A stretch of 58,659 nt of DNA from Geomicrobium sediminis. Its GTDB lineage: Bacteria; Bacillota; Bacilli; Bacillales; Marinococcaceae. A model generated the notes under the pieces. That model saw only the letters and a program-made list of their open reading frames with translations. It was not told where the DNA came from and made no database searches. Positions within the stretch are counted from its first letter, which is position 1; each line of letters starts with the position of its first letter. Positions 32,534-43,441 of this stretch are shown piece by piece. The DNA lies in contig NZ_JAFBEC010000017.1 of assembly GCF_016908595.1 (NCBI RefSeq), positions 1 through 58,659 of the forward strand, given 5' to 3'. Position numbers and translations under genes: made by a program.

Positions 32534-33379
32534 ATGAAGCAATTAATGATAGTAGTTATAGGGATATGTTTATTCTCTGTTGGCACAACATATGAAGAGG
32601 CTTTTGCTGAGGAGTCTTATGGTTGGAACTTTAAACCAGCAAAAAACAATGAAACACCGACAACAGAAGAGCAGTATTTAGAATGGCTCGATAAGTATGA
32701 CGGATACTTTCTCGGCAATGCAAATGAAAAAGAATTGTATGTAACATTTGATAGCGGTTATGAAAATGGTACAATGCCAGATCTTTTAGACACACTAAAA
32801 GAAAAGCAAGTCCCTGCCGCCTTTTTTGTAACAGGTCATTATTTAGAAAGTGAGCCTGAATTGATTAAGCGTATGGCTAATGAAGGGCATATTGTCGCAA
32901 ATCATTCGTGGAGTCATCCGCATTTTCCGGACTTGTCTGATGAATTAATTATCCAAGAGTTGAAGAAAGTAGAAGATCATTATTATGCTTTAACCGGAAA
33001 TCCGATGCATTATGTGCGACCACCTCGAGGAACATTTAATGAGCGCACGTTAGACGTTTCAAAGAAGTATGGGTATCATCATATTTTTTGGTCGTTTGCT
33101 TATGTTGATTGGAATACTGACGATCAAAAAGGAAAAGCGTACGCGTACGAAAAAATTATGGACCGTGTCCATCCAGGGGCAATACTTTTACTTCATTCTG
33201 TTTCAACTGATAATCGGGATGCACTCGGGGAAGTTATTGATCAGTTAAAGGCTGAGGGTTATACATTTAAGAGTTTGGACGAACTTACGGGTAAACACTC
33301 AGCCTCACCAATCATTAGTGGGCAAACAAGCGAGCCCCAATTCGGTCTGCAACCGTTTGTAACGTGGATAAATCCGTAA
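32534..33379 (+). CDS. pdaA: polysaccharide deacetylase PdaA, muramic delta-lactam synthesis
   Basis: A 281-aa secreted NodB-family deacetylase with a signal peptide (residues 1-24). B. subtilis PdaA is needed for muramic-delta-lactam in spore cortex and hence germination. NodB motifs: TFDSGYENG (motif 1; Ser in place of the usual Asn), NHSWSHPHFP (metal His), RPPRGTFN and the late LLHSVSTDN. YGWNFKPAKNNETP matches the PdaA N-terminal region. The last ~20 codons overlap the convergent gene at 33315-33653 by 65 nt. Confidence 0.93.
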   Translation: MKQLMIVVIGICLFSVGTTYEEAFAEESYGWNFKPAKNNETPTTEEQYLEWLDKYDGYFLGNANEKELYVTFDSGYENGTMPDLLDTLKEKQVPAAFFVTGHYLESEPELIKRMANEGHIVANHSWSHPHFPDLSDELIIQELKKVEDHYYALTGNPMHYVRPPRGTFNERTLDVSKKYGYHHIFWSFAYVDWNTDDQKGKAYAYEKIMDRVHPGAILLLHSVSTDNRDALGEVIDQLKAEGYTFKSLDELTGKHSASPIISGQTSEPQFGLQPFVTWINP

Positions 33380-33653
33380 CATCAAAGGCAACCGTTTCTT
33401 TCGTACGAACGACGAGTTTTCCATTGTCTTCATTCTCACCGATCGCAAAACTTAGAGAACCTATGTATTCATCTTCATCGCAGTCAGAAGCAACGATTGG
33501 TTTGTCATCACCTAAATGAAGTGCAGCGTAATGAATGTAATTAACACGCTCTACTAATGTGTGGACGGTCTCTTCTAAAAACCGTGGATGTTTATTATTT
33601 TTTTCGAGTTCCGCTACAATCTTAATTGCAGCAATGTCTGTTGCGATTGACAT
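33315..33653 (-). CDS. hypothetical acidic protein overlapping the pdaA 3' end
   Basis: A 112-aa soluble protein with no signal or TM helix. Short motif-like stretches: YIHYAALHLGDDKPIV, a Cys in the acidic SDCDEDEY, and a C-terminal helical end DRIGARLFAH. GGAGGG before the ATG at 33653 decides the start over an ATG 21 nt upstream. It overlaps pdaA tail to tail by 65 nt, so each mRNA is antisense to the other at the 3' end. No family recognised. Confidence 0.65.
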   Translation of the reverse strand: MSIATDIAAIKIVAELEKNNKHPRFLEETVHTLVERVNYIHYAALHLGDDKPIVASDCDEDEYIGSLSFAIGENEDNGKLVVRTKETVAFDVTDLSTLQTVADRIGARLFAH

Positions 33654-33846
33654 AGTAATCCCTCCAGTGATCATTCGTGCATGTTCAATTCTAACAAACG
33701 TTATGCGTTAGATTCGCTAGTAAGTTTAGGAAATGTGTGGTTTAGTCAATAAACGTTCATACATTTCCATTCGGTTCATCATCATTTTCGTGTACACTTG
33801 TAAGCAGACAGTTTGAATGAGCAATGCGGAAATTGGGGGCTTGACG

Positions 33847-34524
33847 ATGTCGACGCTTTTTTTGACAGGCTTTTTTGTTGCAGGGGTTTTTACGGCCTAT
33901 ACAACATTCCTAATGCTTATAACGTGGCCGAATCGGAAAAACGCACGCTATAAACAAGTGAAATATTTTGGAGCGAGTATTTCTTCTGCAGCAGTTTTGT
34001 TTTTACTTTTTTGGGTGACTGCAGACGACCATGAATTTATACCCGCTGAAATGATGTATGCAACGCCAGAGTCGCTTTCAACAGTAGAAGAACAAGCGAG
34101 TTGGCACATAACATCAGAACTAGGACAAGTAACCGTTGATCACAATGATGTGATCCGTAATCTCGAATTTGTAGAGAATAATGAGGAACAGTTTACTGAA
34201 CTTCATGCATCGCTTACGACAGAAGACAATGTAACGACAGAACTGATTCGTTCATCTACGATGAACCGTACAGCAAGAGTGTTACAACGTTTGTCGCAAA
34301 TTGAAGAAGTTGATATCATTCATCTTAATTGGGACCTTTATTATGAGCCAGAGTATGGACCAGGTGAATTCGATACGATCTTAAAGATGACGGTATTTAA
34401 TGAACAATTACGGAATATTGAATGGGAAAGCCTCGAGCAATTTGATGCAGAATTAATTGCAACAGAATATTGGGAGAAGCCAGAGCTTAGTGCTGTGGTG
34501 AACGAAGAGAAAGCAGGGAGCTAA
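33847..34524 (+). CDS. hypothetical membrane-anchored protein
   Basis: A 225-aa protein with two hydrophobic helices at the N-terminus (residues ~5-25 and ~40-58), then an acidic domain of ~165 residues, probably extracytoplasmic: the loop PNRKNARYKQVK between the helices is basic. Start chosen at 33847 (MSTLFLTGF) after GGGGGC; an ATG 30 nt upstream is also in frame. The acidic domain ends VVNEEKAGS. No family recognised. Confidence 0.65.
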   Translation: MSTLFLTGFFVAGVFTAYTTFLMLITWPNRKNARYKQVKYFGASISSAAVLFLLFWVTADDHEFIPAEMMYATPESLSTVEEQASWHITSELGQVTVDHNDVIRNLEFVENNEEQFTELHASLTTEDNVTTELIRSSTMNRTARVLQRLSQIEEVDIIHLNWDLYYEPEYGPGEFDTILKMTVFNEQLRNIEWESLEQFDAELIATEYWEKPELSAVVNEEKAGS

Positions 34525-34574
34525 TCCTTGCTTTTTATTTTGCGTATAAAAAGTAAATTTTCTAAAAAAACATG

Positions 34575-34603
34575 TTGACGTTAATGCGATGAAGCAGTAG
34601 AAT
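34575..34603 (+). promoter_or_regulatory. SigA promoter of the sulfhydrylase/ABC/ligase operon
   Basis: TTGACG (34575-34580), 17 nt, TAGAAT (34598-34603). Downstream is a 10-bp palindrome TCTTATAAGA (34616-34625 region) that could be an operator; I cannot match it to CymR with confidence. Confidence 0.6.
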
Positions 34604-34642
34604 ACTATTTAATTCTTATAAGATTAGTATGATTAAACATGA

Positions 34643-36478
<1,836 letters not shown>

Positions 36479-36504
36479 ACTATCATTAGAAATAGGAGTG
36501 GAGA

Positions 36505-37494
36505 ATGTTGAAAAAAAGAAATGTAGGATTTACGTTACTAGCCGGAGCACTACTGTTGTCAGCTTGTGGAAGTTCAACGAGCGGTGAAGAGAGCGCACCA
36601 GAGACCATTCGCTTAGATTATGCGTTTTATTCACCAACGAGTCTTGTCCTAAAGGAGTCAGGCAAGGTTGAAGAACACTTTGAAGAACAAGGAATTGATG
36701 TTGAGTGGGTACTCAGTCAAGGAAGTAACCGAGCGATTGAATTACTCAATTCTAACAGTGTTGACTTTGGCTCTACAGCAGGAGCGGCAGCTCTTGTTGC
36801 CAAATCCAACCACGCGCCAATTGAGACAGTCTATGTTGCTTCTGATCCTGAATGGACAGCGCTTCTAGCAAATGGTGACATTGAAACGATTGAAGATTTA
36901 AAAGGCAAACAAGTAGCGGCAACGATGGGTACTGATCCTCATATTTTCTTATTAAGAGCTCTACACGAAGCTGGCATCGATGAAAGTGAAATTACGATCG
37001 TTCAATTGCAACATAACGACGGTGCATCCGCATTAGCAACAGGGGAAGTGGATGCTTGGGCAGGGCTTGATCCACATATGGCTACCCAAGAAGTTGAACA
37101 TGATGCCGAACTGTTTTACCGCAATCAAGACTTCAATACGTATAGTGTGTTAAATGTTCGTGAGGACTTTGCTGAAAGTCATCCAGAACTCGTTGAAGAA
37201 GTCATTGAATTATACGAAGAAGCAAGAAAGTGGACGCTTGATAACAATGAGGAAGCGACAGCCATTCTTGCGGAACAAGCTGATTTAAGTGAGGAAGTTG
37301 CAGCAATACAAATGGAAAGAAATGATTTCTCGAACCCCGTTCTTGAAGATGAGCATCGCGATGCACTAATTGGTGCGGGTGTTGTACTAGAAGAAGGACA
37401 CTTAGGTCCAGCAGCTTCTTCGGTAGAAGAGTTAGTGGACGAACTGCTTAATCCTACGTATGTCGAATCAGTCGTTGGCTCTACGAGCAATTAA
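36505..37494 (+). CDS. SsuA/TauA/NrtA-type substrate-binding lipoprotein
   Basis: A 329-aa binding lipoprotein (signal peptide with lipobox LSAC, Cys ~21). The fold matches the aliphatic sulfonate/taurine/nitrate group: YYSPTSLVLKESG-type start (IRLDYAFYSPTSLVLKESG), VEWVLSQGSNRAIELLNS, DFGSTAGAAALVAKSN and LKGKQVAATMGTDPH. The ligand is not readable from sequence. The context with a sulfhydrylase favours a sulfur-containing substrate. It starts 26 nt after the fusion gene and 12 nt before the permease. Confidence 0.88.
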   Translation: MLKKRNVGFTLLAGALLLSACGSSTSGEESAPETIRLDYAFYSPTSLVLKESGKVEEHFEEQGIDVEWVLSQGSNRAIELLNSNSVDFGSTAGAAALVAKSNHAPIETVYVASDPEWTALLANGDIETIEDLKGKQVAATMGTDPHIFLLRALHEAGIDESEITIVQLQHNDGASALATGEVDAWAGLDPHMATQEVEHDAELFYRNQDFNTYSVLNVREDFAESHPELVEEVIELYEEARKWTLDNNEEATAILAEQADLSEEVAAIQMERNDFSNPVLEDEHRDALIGAGVVLEEGHLGPAASSVEELVDELLNPTYVESVVGSTSN

Positions 37495-37506
37495 TGGGGG
37501 AGCACA

Positions 37507-38337
37507 ATGACACAAACAGAAGTATCACATTCACCGAACAAGAAATCACCAGGCAAGAAAACAACGTCTAGCGTGAACTACATTCGTTCATTTGCAATTG
37601 GCTTAATTATTCCAGCTCTTCTTCTCATCATTTGGGAAGTGGCATCTAGAGCTGGGATTTTCCCTCAATATTTATTACCAGCTCCTTCTGCAGTCATTTC
37701 TACGTTGGTCGCCTTAGCGAGTAGTGGAGAACTATGGACACACGTTTCATCAACCTTATCTCGCGTACTCATCGGATTTTTCTTAGGAACAATTGTTGCG
37801 GTCGTCTTAGGTTCATTTATCGGCTTTTTTAAACCGTTGGAACGACTATTTGATCCACTCCTTCAAGCGTTAAGATCGATTCCTTCACTAGCGTGGGTAC
37901 CACTCTTTATTCTATGGATGGGAATTGCGGAAACGTCAAAAGTGACGCTTATTGCAGTTGGAGTTTTTTTCCCAGTGTATTTGAATATAGTAAGTGGCAT
38001 TCAAGGCGTTGACCGAAAACTCATTGAAGTTGGAAAAGTTTACAACATGTCAACAGCTTCTATTATTACAAGAATTGTATTGCCTGCTTCTTTACCTTCA
38101 TTTCTTGTTGGGCTTAGAAGTGGACTTGGTTTAGGGTGGATGTTCGTTGTAGCTGCAGAACTTATGGGAGCAAGTGAAGGCTTAGGCTTCTTGTTAACAC
38201 TCGGACAGAATACGTCGCGACCCGATACAATTTTAGCGAGCATCATTTTGTTTGCGATTCTCGGTAAAGCAACCGATGCAATTCTAAAACAATTAGAAAA
38301 CCGTTCATTACGTTGGCAAGATCGGTATGAGACATAA
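37507..38337 (+). CDS. SsuC-type ABC permease
   Basis: A 276-aa permease with six TM helices and a basic N-terminal tail (~25 residues). The EAA-type loop at residues ~180-200 (GVDRKLIEVGKVYNMSTASI) and LPASLPSFLVGLRSGLGLGW match the sulfonate/taurine/nitrate permeases. It works with the adjacent binding lipoprotein and ATPase. Spaced by 12 nt from the binding-protein gene. Confidence 0.9.
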   Translation: MTQTEVSHSPNKKSPGKKTTSSVNYIRSFAIGLIIPALLLIIWEVASRAGIFPQYLLPAPSAVISTLVALASSGELWTHVSSTLSRVLIGFFLGTIVAVVLGSFIGFFKPLERLFDPLLQALRSIPSLAWVPLFILWMGIAETSKVTLIAVGVFFPVYLNIVSGIQGVDRKLIEVGKVYNMSTASIITRIVLPASLPSFLVGLRSGLGLGWMFVVAAELMGASEGLGFLLTLGQNTSRPDTILASIILFAILGKATDAILKQLENRSLRWQDRYET

Positions 38338-38351
38338 AGGAGGGCATGAGC

Positions 38352-39101
38352 ATGTTAGCGGTTCAAAAAGTGAGTCGTACGTTTGACAATGGGTATAAAG
38401 CATTTAAGCCGGTAAGCTTTCATACAGAACAAAGTGAGATTGTCGGCATACTCGGAACGAGTGGTTGTGGGAAAAGTACGTTACTACGTGCCATAGCCGG
38501 ACTTGATCTCGGCTTTGACGGTGAGATTTCGTTTCAAGAGCAATCGGTGAGAAGTGGCACGGAACACACGGGTGTTGTATTCCAAGAGCCCCGATTAATG
38601 CCTTGGTTAACGGTCATTGACAACGTTGTTTTCGGTTTAAAAGGGAATAAACAAGAAAAGCGTGAGAAGGGAGCCCGTCTTCTTCGTGCTGTAGGGTTAA
38701 AAGATACAGAAAAACTGTATCCGCGAGAGCTTTCAGGAGGCATGGCGCAGCGAGCAGCGATTGCAAGAGCCCTCGTTACAAACCCGCAATTGTTGCTACT
38801 TGATGAACCCTTTAGTGCACTAGATGCGTTTACAAAAATGCAATTGCAAGAGTTGCTCATCGATTTATGGGAGACAAATCATACGTCGATGCTCATTGTT
38901 ACCCACGATATTGATGAGGCATTATTCTTATGTGATCGCGTGTTAATCTTTCGAGATCAACCTGGTGTGCTTTTTAAAGATTTGAAGATTGATTTGCAAA
39001 GACCTCGGGAACGAGGATCACTCGAAATGGCAGAATACAAACGTGAAATCTTGCAATCATTAGATTTAAATCATGACGTTCATGTAAAGTCAGCAATTTA
39101 G
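38352..39101 (+). CDS. SsuB-type ABC ATPase
   Basis: A 249-aa ABC ATPase. Walker A GTSGCGKST (residues ~38-46), signature LSGGMAQR, Walker B LLLLDEPFSALD, H-loop VTHDIDEA. Of two close ATGs, the second (38352) has proper spacing from GGAGGG; the first (38346) is too close. The protein lacks a long C-terminal regulatory domain. It drives the SsuC-like permease. Confidence 0.9.
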   Translation: MLAVQKVSRTFDNGYKAFKPVSFHTEQSEIVGILGTSGCGKSTLLRAIAGLDLGFDGEISFQEQSVRSGTEHTGVVFQEPRLMPWLTVIDNVVFGLKGNKQEKREKGARLLRAVGLKDTEKLYPRELSGGMAQRAAIARALVTNPQLLLLDEPFSALDAFTKMQLQELLIDLWETNHTSMLIVTHDIDEALFLCDRVLIFRDQPGVLFKDLKIDLQRPRERGSLEMAEYKREILQSLDLNHDVHVKSAI

Positions 39102-39121
39102 ACAATTGAGGAGGATTAACG

Positions 39122-40831
39122 GTGAGTTCAATTACATCAGGAGAACGTCTTATTTTAGCAAGTGAGCATAAAGAAAAAGCAAATATAGAATCCGTAGACG
39201 CTACTTCGTTTCATTGGAATGATGAGTTCGATCAATGGAGAGCACGTTTACAAGGAAAATGGAATGCCGCTTATGAATGTATCGACCGACACGTAGATGA
39301 AGGGAGAGGCGACCGTGTCGCGATGATTTATGTGAACGATGACATACATGAAGAAATCACATACCGTCAATTAAAGAATGAAACGGATCGATTTGCTGTT
39401 GTCATTAAAGCAAAAGGAATCAAGCGGGGCGAGCGCGTGTTCACGTTATTACCAAAGACACCTAACGCATACATTACGGTGCTCGCTATTATTAAAGCGG
39501 GCGCTGTTGCTGGTCCATTGTTTGAGGCATTTCAAGAAGACGCAATTTTCGAGCGGATGTACAATTGTGATGCCAAAATGATCATTACCGATGCACAGTT
39601 AAAAAGCCGAGTACCATCAAATAAGTTGCCGGCATTAGAACATGTTCTAATTGATGGAGAAGGTGCGGACAAGGAAGCAGGCGAGTATCATCTTCAAGAG
39701 GAACTTGAATCGGTATCTAAAGAGAGTGCCGCACAAGTGACGGAATGGGTGGATGAGAACGAAGGCATGATCATTCATTATACATCGGGTTCAACAGGAC
39801 AACCAAAAGGGGTTCTGCATTCTCATCGGGCAATCGTCCAGCAGAAGAAGACTGGCGAATGGGTGCTTGATTTAAAAGAAAACGATGTGTATTGGTGCAC
39901 ATCACACCCAGGTTGGGTAACCGGTAGCTCTTACGGAATCTTTGCTCCTTTCTTAAACGGTGCTACGAGTCTGATTAATACAGGGCGCTTTGATGCAAAC
40001 GAGTGGTATAGCTATATTGAACGATTTAACGTGACGGTTTGGTATAGTGCGCCAACGGCATTTCGGATGTTAAAAGCTGCTGGTGGTCAGGAATTAATTG
40101 AGCGTTATAACTTGTCTAGCTTACGACATGTGTTAAGTGTAGGAGAACCTCTAAATCCAGAAATTGTAAAGTGGGGCTACGAGCAGCTAAACGTTCGGAT
40201 TCACGATACGTGGTGGATGACTGAAACAGGAGCGCAATTAATCGTTAATCTCCCGAATCAGACGATTAAGGCAGGCTCAATGGGGCGACCATTACCTGGA
40301 ATTACAGTTGCAATTCTTGATGAATCGGGCAATCAATTGCCACGCGGATTGGTAGGTCAACTGGCTGTTCGAAAAGGTTGGCCATCAATGATGCGTGAAA
40401 TTTGGAAGAACGAGGAGAAGTATCGTTCCTATTTTCCTTATGATGGAGAATGGTATGTCTCTGGTGATCTAGCATACCAAGATGAGGAAGGATTCGTATT
40501 TTTTCAAAGTCGAAATGATGATATGATTAACTCTTCTGGAGAGCGTATCGGTCCTTTTGAAGTAGAAAGTGCTTTAATTACTCATGATGCCGTCATTGAA
40601 GCGGCAGTTGTAGGTAAAGCCGACGAGCTACGAGGGGAGATTGTTAAAGGCTTTGTTGTCTTACACCCTGACTATGAAGAGTCACCAGCATTACTTGAAG
40701 AGATTCGTTTACACGTTCGAGGCAAACTTGCGGCACATGCAGCACCGAGAGAAATTGAAGTGCTGAAAGAGCTGCCGAAAACGAGGATTAGCGGTAAGAT
40801 AATGCGACGATTATTAAAAGAACAAGCATAA
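39122..40831 (+). CDS. acyl-CoA/acetyl-CoA synthetase-like ligase
   Basis: A 569-aa AMP-forming ligase of the AcsA/short-chain acyl-CoA synthetase type. ATP site HYTSGSTGQPKGVLHSH (residues ~220-236), adenylate site WWMTETGAQLI, A7-A8 GDLAYQDEEGF and SRNDDMINSSGERIGPFEVE, and the C-terminal acyl-activating Lys in PKTRISGKIMRRLL. It joins a carboxylate to CoA through an acyl-AMP. GTG start after GAGGAGGA. As the last gene of the sulfur-linked operon it probably acts on the imported acid or its product; the substrate is not predictable. Confidence 0.9.
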   Translation: MSSITSGERLILASEHKEKANIESVDATSFHWNDEFDQWRARLQGKWNAAYECIDRHVDEGRGDRVAMIYVNDDIHEEITYRQLKNETDRFAVVIKAKGIKRGERVFTLLPKTPNAYITVLAIIKAGAVAGPLFEAFQEDAIFERMYNCDAKMIITDAQLKSRVPSNKLPALEHVLIDGEGADKEAGEYHLQEELESVSKESAAQVTEWVDENEGMIIHYTSGSTGQPKGVLHSHRAIVQQKKTGEWVLDLKENDVYWCTSHPGWVTGSSYGIFAPFLNGATSLINTGRFDANEWYSYIERFNVTVWYSAPTAFRMLKAAGGQELIERYNLSSLRHVLSVGEPLNPEIVKWGYEQLNVRIHDTWWMTETGAQLIVNLPNQTIKAGSMGRPLPGITVAILDESGNQLPRGLVGQLAVRKGWPSMMREIWKNEEKYRSYFPYDGEWYVSGDLAYQDEEGFVFFQSRNDDMINSSGERIGPFEVESALITHDAVIEAAVVGKADELRGEIVKGFVVLHPDYEESPALLEEIRLHVRGKLAAHAAPREIEVLKELPKTRISGKIMRRLLKEQA

Positions 40832-40832
40832 G

Positions 40833-40866
40833 AAAAACGCAGGGGCTAAAAGCTCCTGCGTTTTTG
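40833..40866. terminator. bidirectional terminator, ligase and ectC
   Basis: A 12-bp stem with one G-U pair plus A/T flanks (AACGCAGGGGCT with AGCTCCTGCGTT), a short loop, between the convergent ligase and ectC genes. Confidence 0.85.
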
Positions 40867-40875
40867 TATTTGTAA

Positions 40876-41262
40876 TTAGTCTAAGTCTGCTGGGTAAACA
40901 CCATTCTCATCGTGGATTTCACGACCGCTTAATGGTGGGTTGAATACACAAACCATACGTGCATCTTCAATGCCGCGAAGTAGGTGCTCATCGTGCTCAT
41001 CAAGTGCATAAAGTGTACCTGCTTTAATCGTGTGTACTTTGTTATCACTTAACGTAACAACTTCTGCATGACCCTCGATGCAATAGACTGCTTCGAGGTG
41101 GTTTTGATACCAGATGTGTGTTTCTGTGCCAGCACGGATAATCGTGTCATTCACAGAATAACCCATTCCGTCTTTTTTAGAGATGAGACGGCGACTAACC
41201 CAGTTGCCACCTTCGACTTCTTTTTCAGTTCCTAGGATGTCTTCTAATTTGACGACTTTCAT
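40876..41262 (-). CDS. ectC: L-ectoine synthase
   Basis: A 128-aa cupin enzyme that cyclises N-gamma-acetyl-diaminobutyrate to ectoine. [19 protein letters not shown] opens the protein, and [19 protein letters not shown] (residues ~48-66) and [22 protein letters not shown] are the classical blocks, including the metal-binding Glu/Tyr/His. Full length. It is the last gene of ectABC, 39 nt after ectB. Confidence 0.97.
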   Translation of the reverse strand: MKVVKLEDILGTEKEVEGGNWVSRRLISKKDGMGYSVNDTIIRAGTETHIWYQNHLEAVYCIEGHAEVVTLSDNKVHTIKAGTLYALDEHDEHLLRGIEDARMVCVFNPPLSGREIHDENGVYPADLD

Positions 41263-41301
41263 GTGTATTGCCTCCTAAAGTTGTTGAGTAACGATCGATG
41301 T

Positions 41302-42570
41302 TTATGCGTTAAGTGCTTGATCGATGGCTGCATCTAGTTTATCGAGTCCTGCTTGAAGACCTTCTTTATCAATTGTAAGTGGTGGGAAGAGCTTAAATAC
41401 TTCATCGTTAGGTCCAGCTGTTTCCATAATTAAGCCTTGCTCAAACGCATTAGCTGCTACTTTACCAGCAAGGTCTGGAATGTCTGTACGAATTCCTTGG
41501 ATGAACCCACGACCTTTAAGCTTTCCTTCAAGTGCAGGATATTTATCAATCATAAGTTGTAAGAAGCTAGTGATCATCTGGGATTTCTCTTCAATACCTT
41601 TTTCAAAGGAAGGATCTTTCCAGTAATCAAGGGCCGCTGTCGCAGTAACGAAGGCGAGGTTGTTTCCTCTAAACGTACCATTGTGCTCACCTGGTGCCCA
41701 TTTGTCTAGCTCTGGCTTAAAGAGTGTCAATGCAAGTGGTAATCCGTAACCACCGATTGATTTAGACAAGCAAATGATATCTGGTTTAATGCCAGCAGGC
41801 TCAAAGCTAAAGAACGTACCCGCACGACCAACTCCAGCTTGAATGTCATCAACAATCAATAACGCACCAATGTCTTTAGCGAGCTTCTCAATCTCTTGAA
41901 GCCATTCCATACTTGCAGCGTTCAAACCACCTTCACCTTGAACTGTCTCTAAGATCAATGCTGCCGGTGCATCAACACCACTACCGTTCGTCGCCAGAAA
42001 TCTACGAATGTACTTCATTTGAGTTTCTACAGGCTCATCGACATATTTGTCGTAAGGCATAATTGTCGTATTGCTTAATGGAACGCCAGCGCCTTTACGC
42101 TTGAAGTCATTTGACGTTACAGAAAGTGAACCGAGTGTCATACCGTGGAAGCCGTTTGTGAAACTTACGACGTTTGTTCGGCCAGTAATCTTACGAGCAA
42201 GCTTTAATGCACTTTCAACGGCATTTGTACCAGTTGGTCCTGGGAACATGACTTTGTAAGACATGTTACGAGGCTCTAAGATTGAAGATTGGAAAGCGCT
42301 CAAAAATTCACGCTTTGACTTTGAGGCCATATCGAGGGAATGAGTGATTCCGTCTTCTTGAATGTACTCGATTAATTTCGCTTTCATTTGATCATCATTG
42401 TGACCGTAGTTTAGTGCACCAGCACCGGAGAAAAAATCAATGTACTCTTTACCTGACTCATCGTATAATTTATACCCTTTAGCTTTGTGAAAAACGGTAG
42501 GGAAACTTCTGCTATAACTTCTTACCTCAGATTCTAATTGTTCAAATACGTTCATGACATTGACAGACAT
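41302..42570 (-). CDS. ectB: diaminobutyrate--2-oxoglutarate aminotransferase
   Basis: A 422-aa class-III PLP aminotransferase that makes L-2,4-diaminobutyrate from aspartate semialdehyde. [20 protein letters not shown] at residues 16-35, [16 protein letters not shown], the cofactor Asp in [19 protein letters not shown] and the PLP Lys in [14 protein letters not shown] (~270) match EctB. Middle gene of ectABC, 39 nt after ectA. Confidence 0.97.
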   Translation of the reverse strand: MSVNVMNVFEQLESEVRSYSRSFPTVFHKAKGYKLYDESGKEYIDFFSGAGALNYGHNDDQMKAKLIEYIQEDGITHSLDMASKSKREFLSAFQSSILEPRNMSYKVMFPGPTGTNAVESALKLARKITGRTNVVSFTNGFHGMTLGSLSVTSNDFKRKGAGVPLSNTTIMPYDKYVDEPVETQMKYIRRFLATNGSGVDAPAALILETVQGEGGLNAASMEWLQEIEKLAKDIGALLIVDDIQAGVGRAGTFFSFEPAGIKPDIICLSKSIGGYGLPLALTLFKPELDKWAPGEHNGTFRGNNLAFVTATAALDYWKDPSFEKGIEEKSQMITSFLQLMIDKYPALEGKLKGRGFIQGIRTDIPDLAGKVAANAFEQGLIMETAGPNDEVFKLFPPLTIDKEGLQAGLDKLDAAIDQALNA

Positions 42571-42609
42571 GTAATTGATGTGCTCCTTTCAAGTATAAAA
42601 AACGTTTTC

Positions 42610-43122
42610 TTATTGACGTAAAAATGGGCCGATCTTAAACGATAGTTCAGCTTCATGGCCTTCTCCAGGGAACAAATCTTCGGAGAAGCATTCCGACACG
42701 TGACAAGCAGTATCGTTTTTACGGGCTAATCGCCGGAACAGCTTTTGCGAAGCGTCGTTCGATGGAGTTACTGTTGCTTCAAGATACTTTACTTTACCAC
42801 ATGAGTTACGTTCTAAAACTTCATTTAGCATACGTGAAGCGAGTCCGCGTCCTCGTTGTGATTCATCTACGCCGACTTGCCATACAAATACAGTGTCTTG
42901 GCGTTCTGGAAGAATAAAAGCGGTAACAAAACCTACAAGTTCATCATCTTCTTTAACGACAACACAAGTTTCGGCGAAATATTCAGCCATCATCAAATAT
43001 TTGTAGGATGAATTCAAATCGAGTCCTAGCTTCTTTGCTAGTTCCCACATTTCAGCACCATCTTCGACTGATGGTTTCGTAAATACTAGCGCTTCTTTCT
43101 CCGTAATTGGAGTAACCGCCAT
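42610..43122 (-). CDS. ectA: L-2,4-diaminobutyric acid acetyltransferase
   Basis: A 170-aa GNAT enzyme that acetylates diaminobutyrate at the gamma-amino group. Motif A QVGVDESQRGRGLASRMLNEV (part, residues ~85-100), the EctA-typical FTKPSVEDGAEMWELAKKLG and the KVKYLEATVTPSNDASQKLF block are present. GAAGGTGATG precedes the ATG. It is the first gene of the operon, with a SigB-like promoter 45-70 nt upstream. No ectD (hydroxylase) is in the window. Confidence 0.97.
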   Translation of the reverse strand: MAVTPITEKEALVFTKPSVEDGAEMWELAKKLGLDLNSSYKYLMMAEYFAETCVVVKEDDELVGFVTAFILPERQDTVFVWQVGVDESQRGRGLASRMLNEVLERNSCGKVKYLEATVTPSNDASQKLFRRLARKNDTACHVSECFSEDLFPGEGHEAELSFKIGPFLRQ

Positions 43123-43166
43123 GTGATCATCACCTTCTAAAGAGTATTTTATTTACCTACTCTTCC

Positions 43167-43192
43167 ATAACCGTTATCCTAATCGTTTAAAC
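43167..43192 (-). promoter_or_regulatory. SigB-like promoter of ectABC
   Basis: On the minus strand GTTTAA (43192-43187), 14 nt, GGTTAT (43172-43167), with 44 nt to the ectA start codon. This resembles the SigB consensus and fits stress-induced ectoine synthesis. Confidence 0.55.
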
Positions 43193-43272
43193 CAGTTATT
43201 TGGAATGAGTAGCTAACTATTTCCTTTTTGAAAAACGATTACGGTATATAATGATAAGGAGAAACAAAAAAA

Positions 43273-43377
43273 AGATCAAATGCATTTAAAAGGACTCTGA
43301 ACCACTGAGAGACGATTAATCGTGAATTGATGATTTGAACATAGTGGTGCATTTTAATTTCTGCCGATTTGATCAAT
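43273..43377 (+). other. imperfect inverted repeats upstream of the AEC permease
   Basis: The 320-nt gap between ectA and the AEC gene contains no ORF. GATCAAAT (43274-43281) and ATTTGATC (43368-43375) are outer arms; CCACT (43303-43307) and AGTGG (43343-43347) and the palindrome GATTAATC (43315-43322) lie inside. A TATAAT sits at 43247-43252. A folded leader RNA is possible; no known riboswitch class is recognised. Confidence 0.4.
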
Positions 43378-43441
43378 TTCCTTATTTAGCTAAGAAAAAC
43401 TCGACAAAAATATACAGAAAGAGAAAGGGAGGGAAAGAAGT

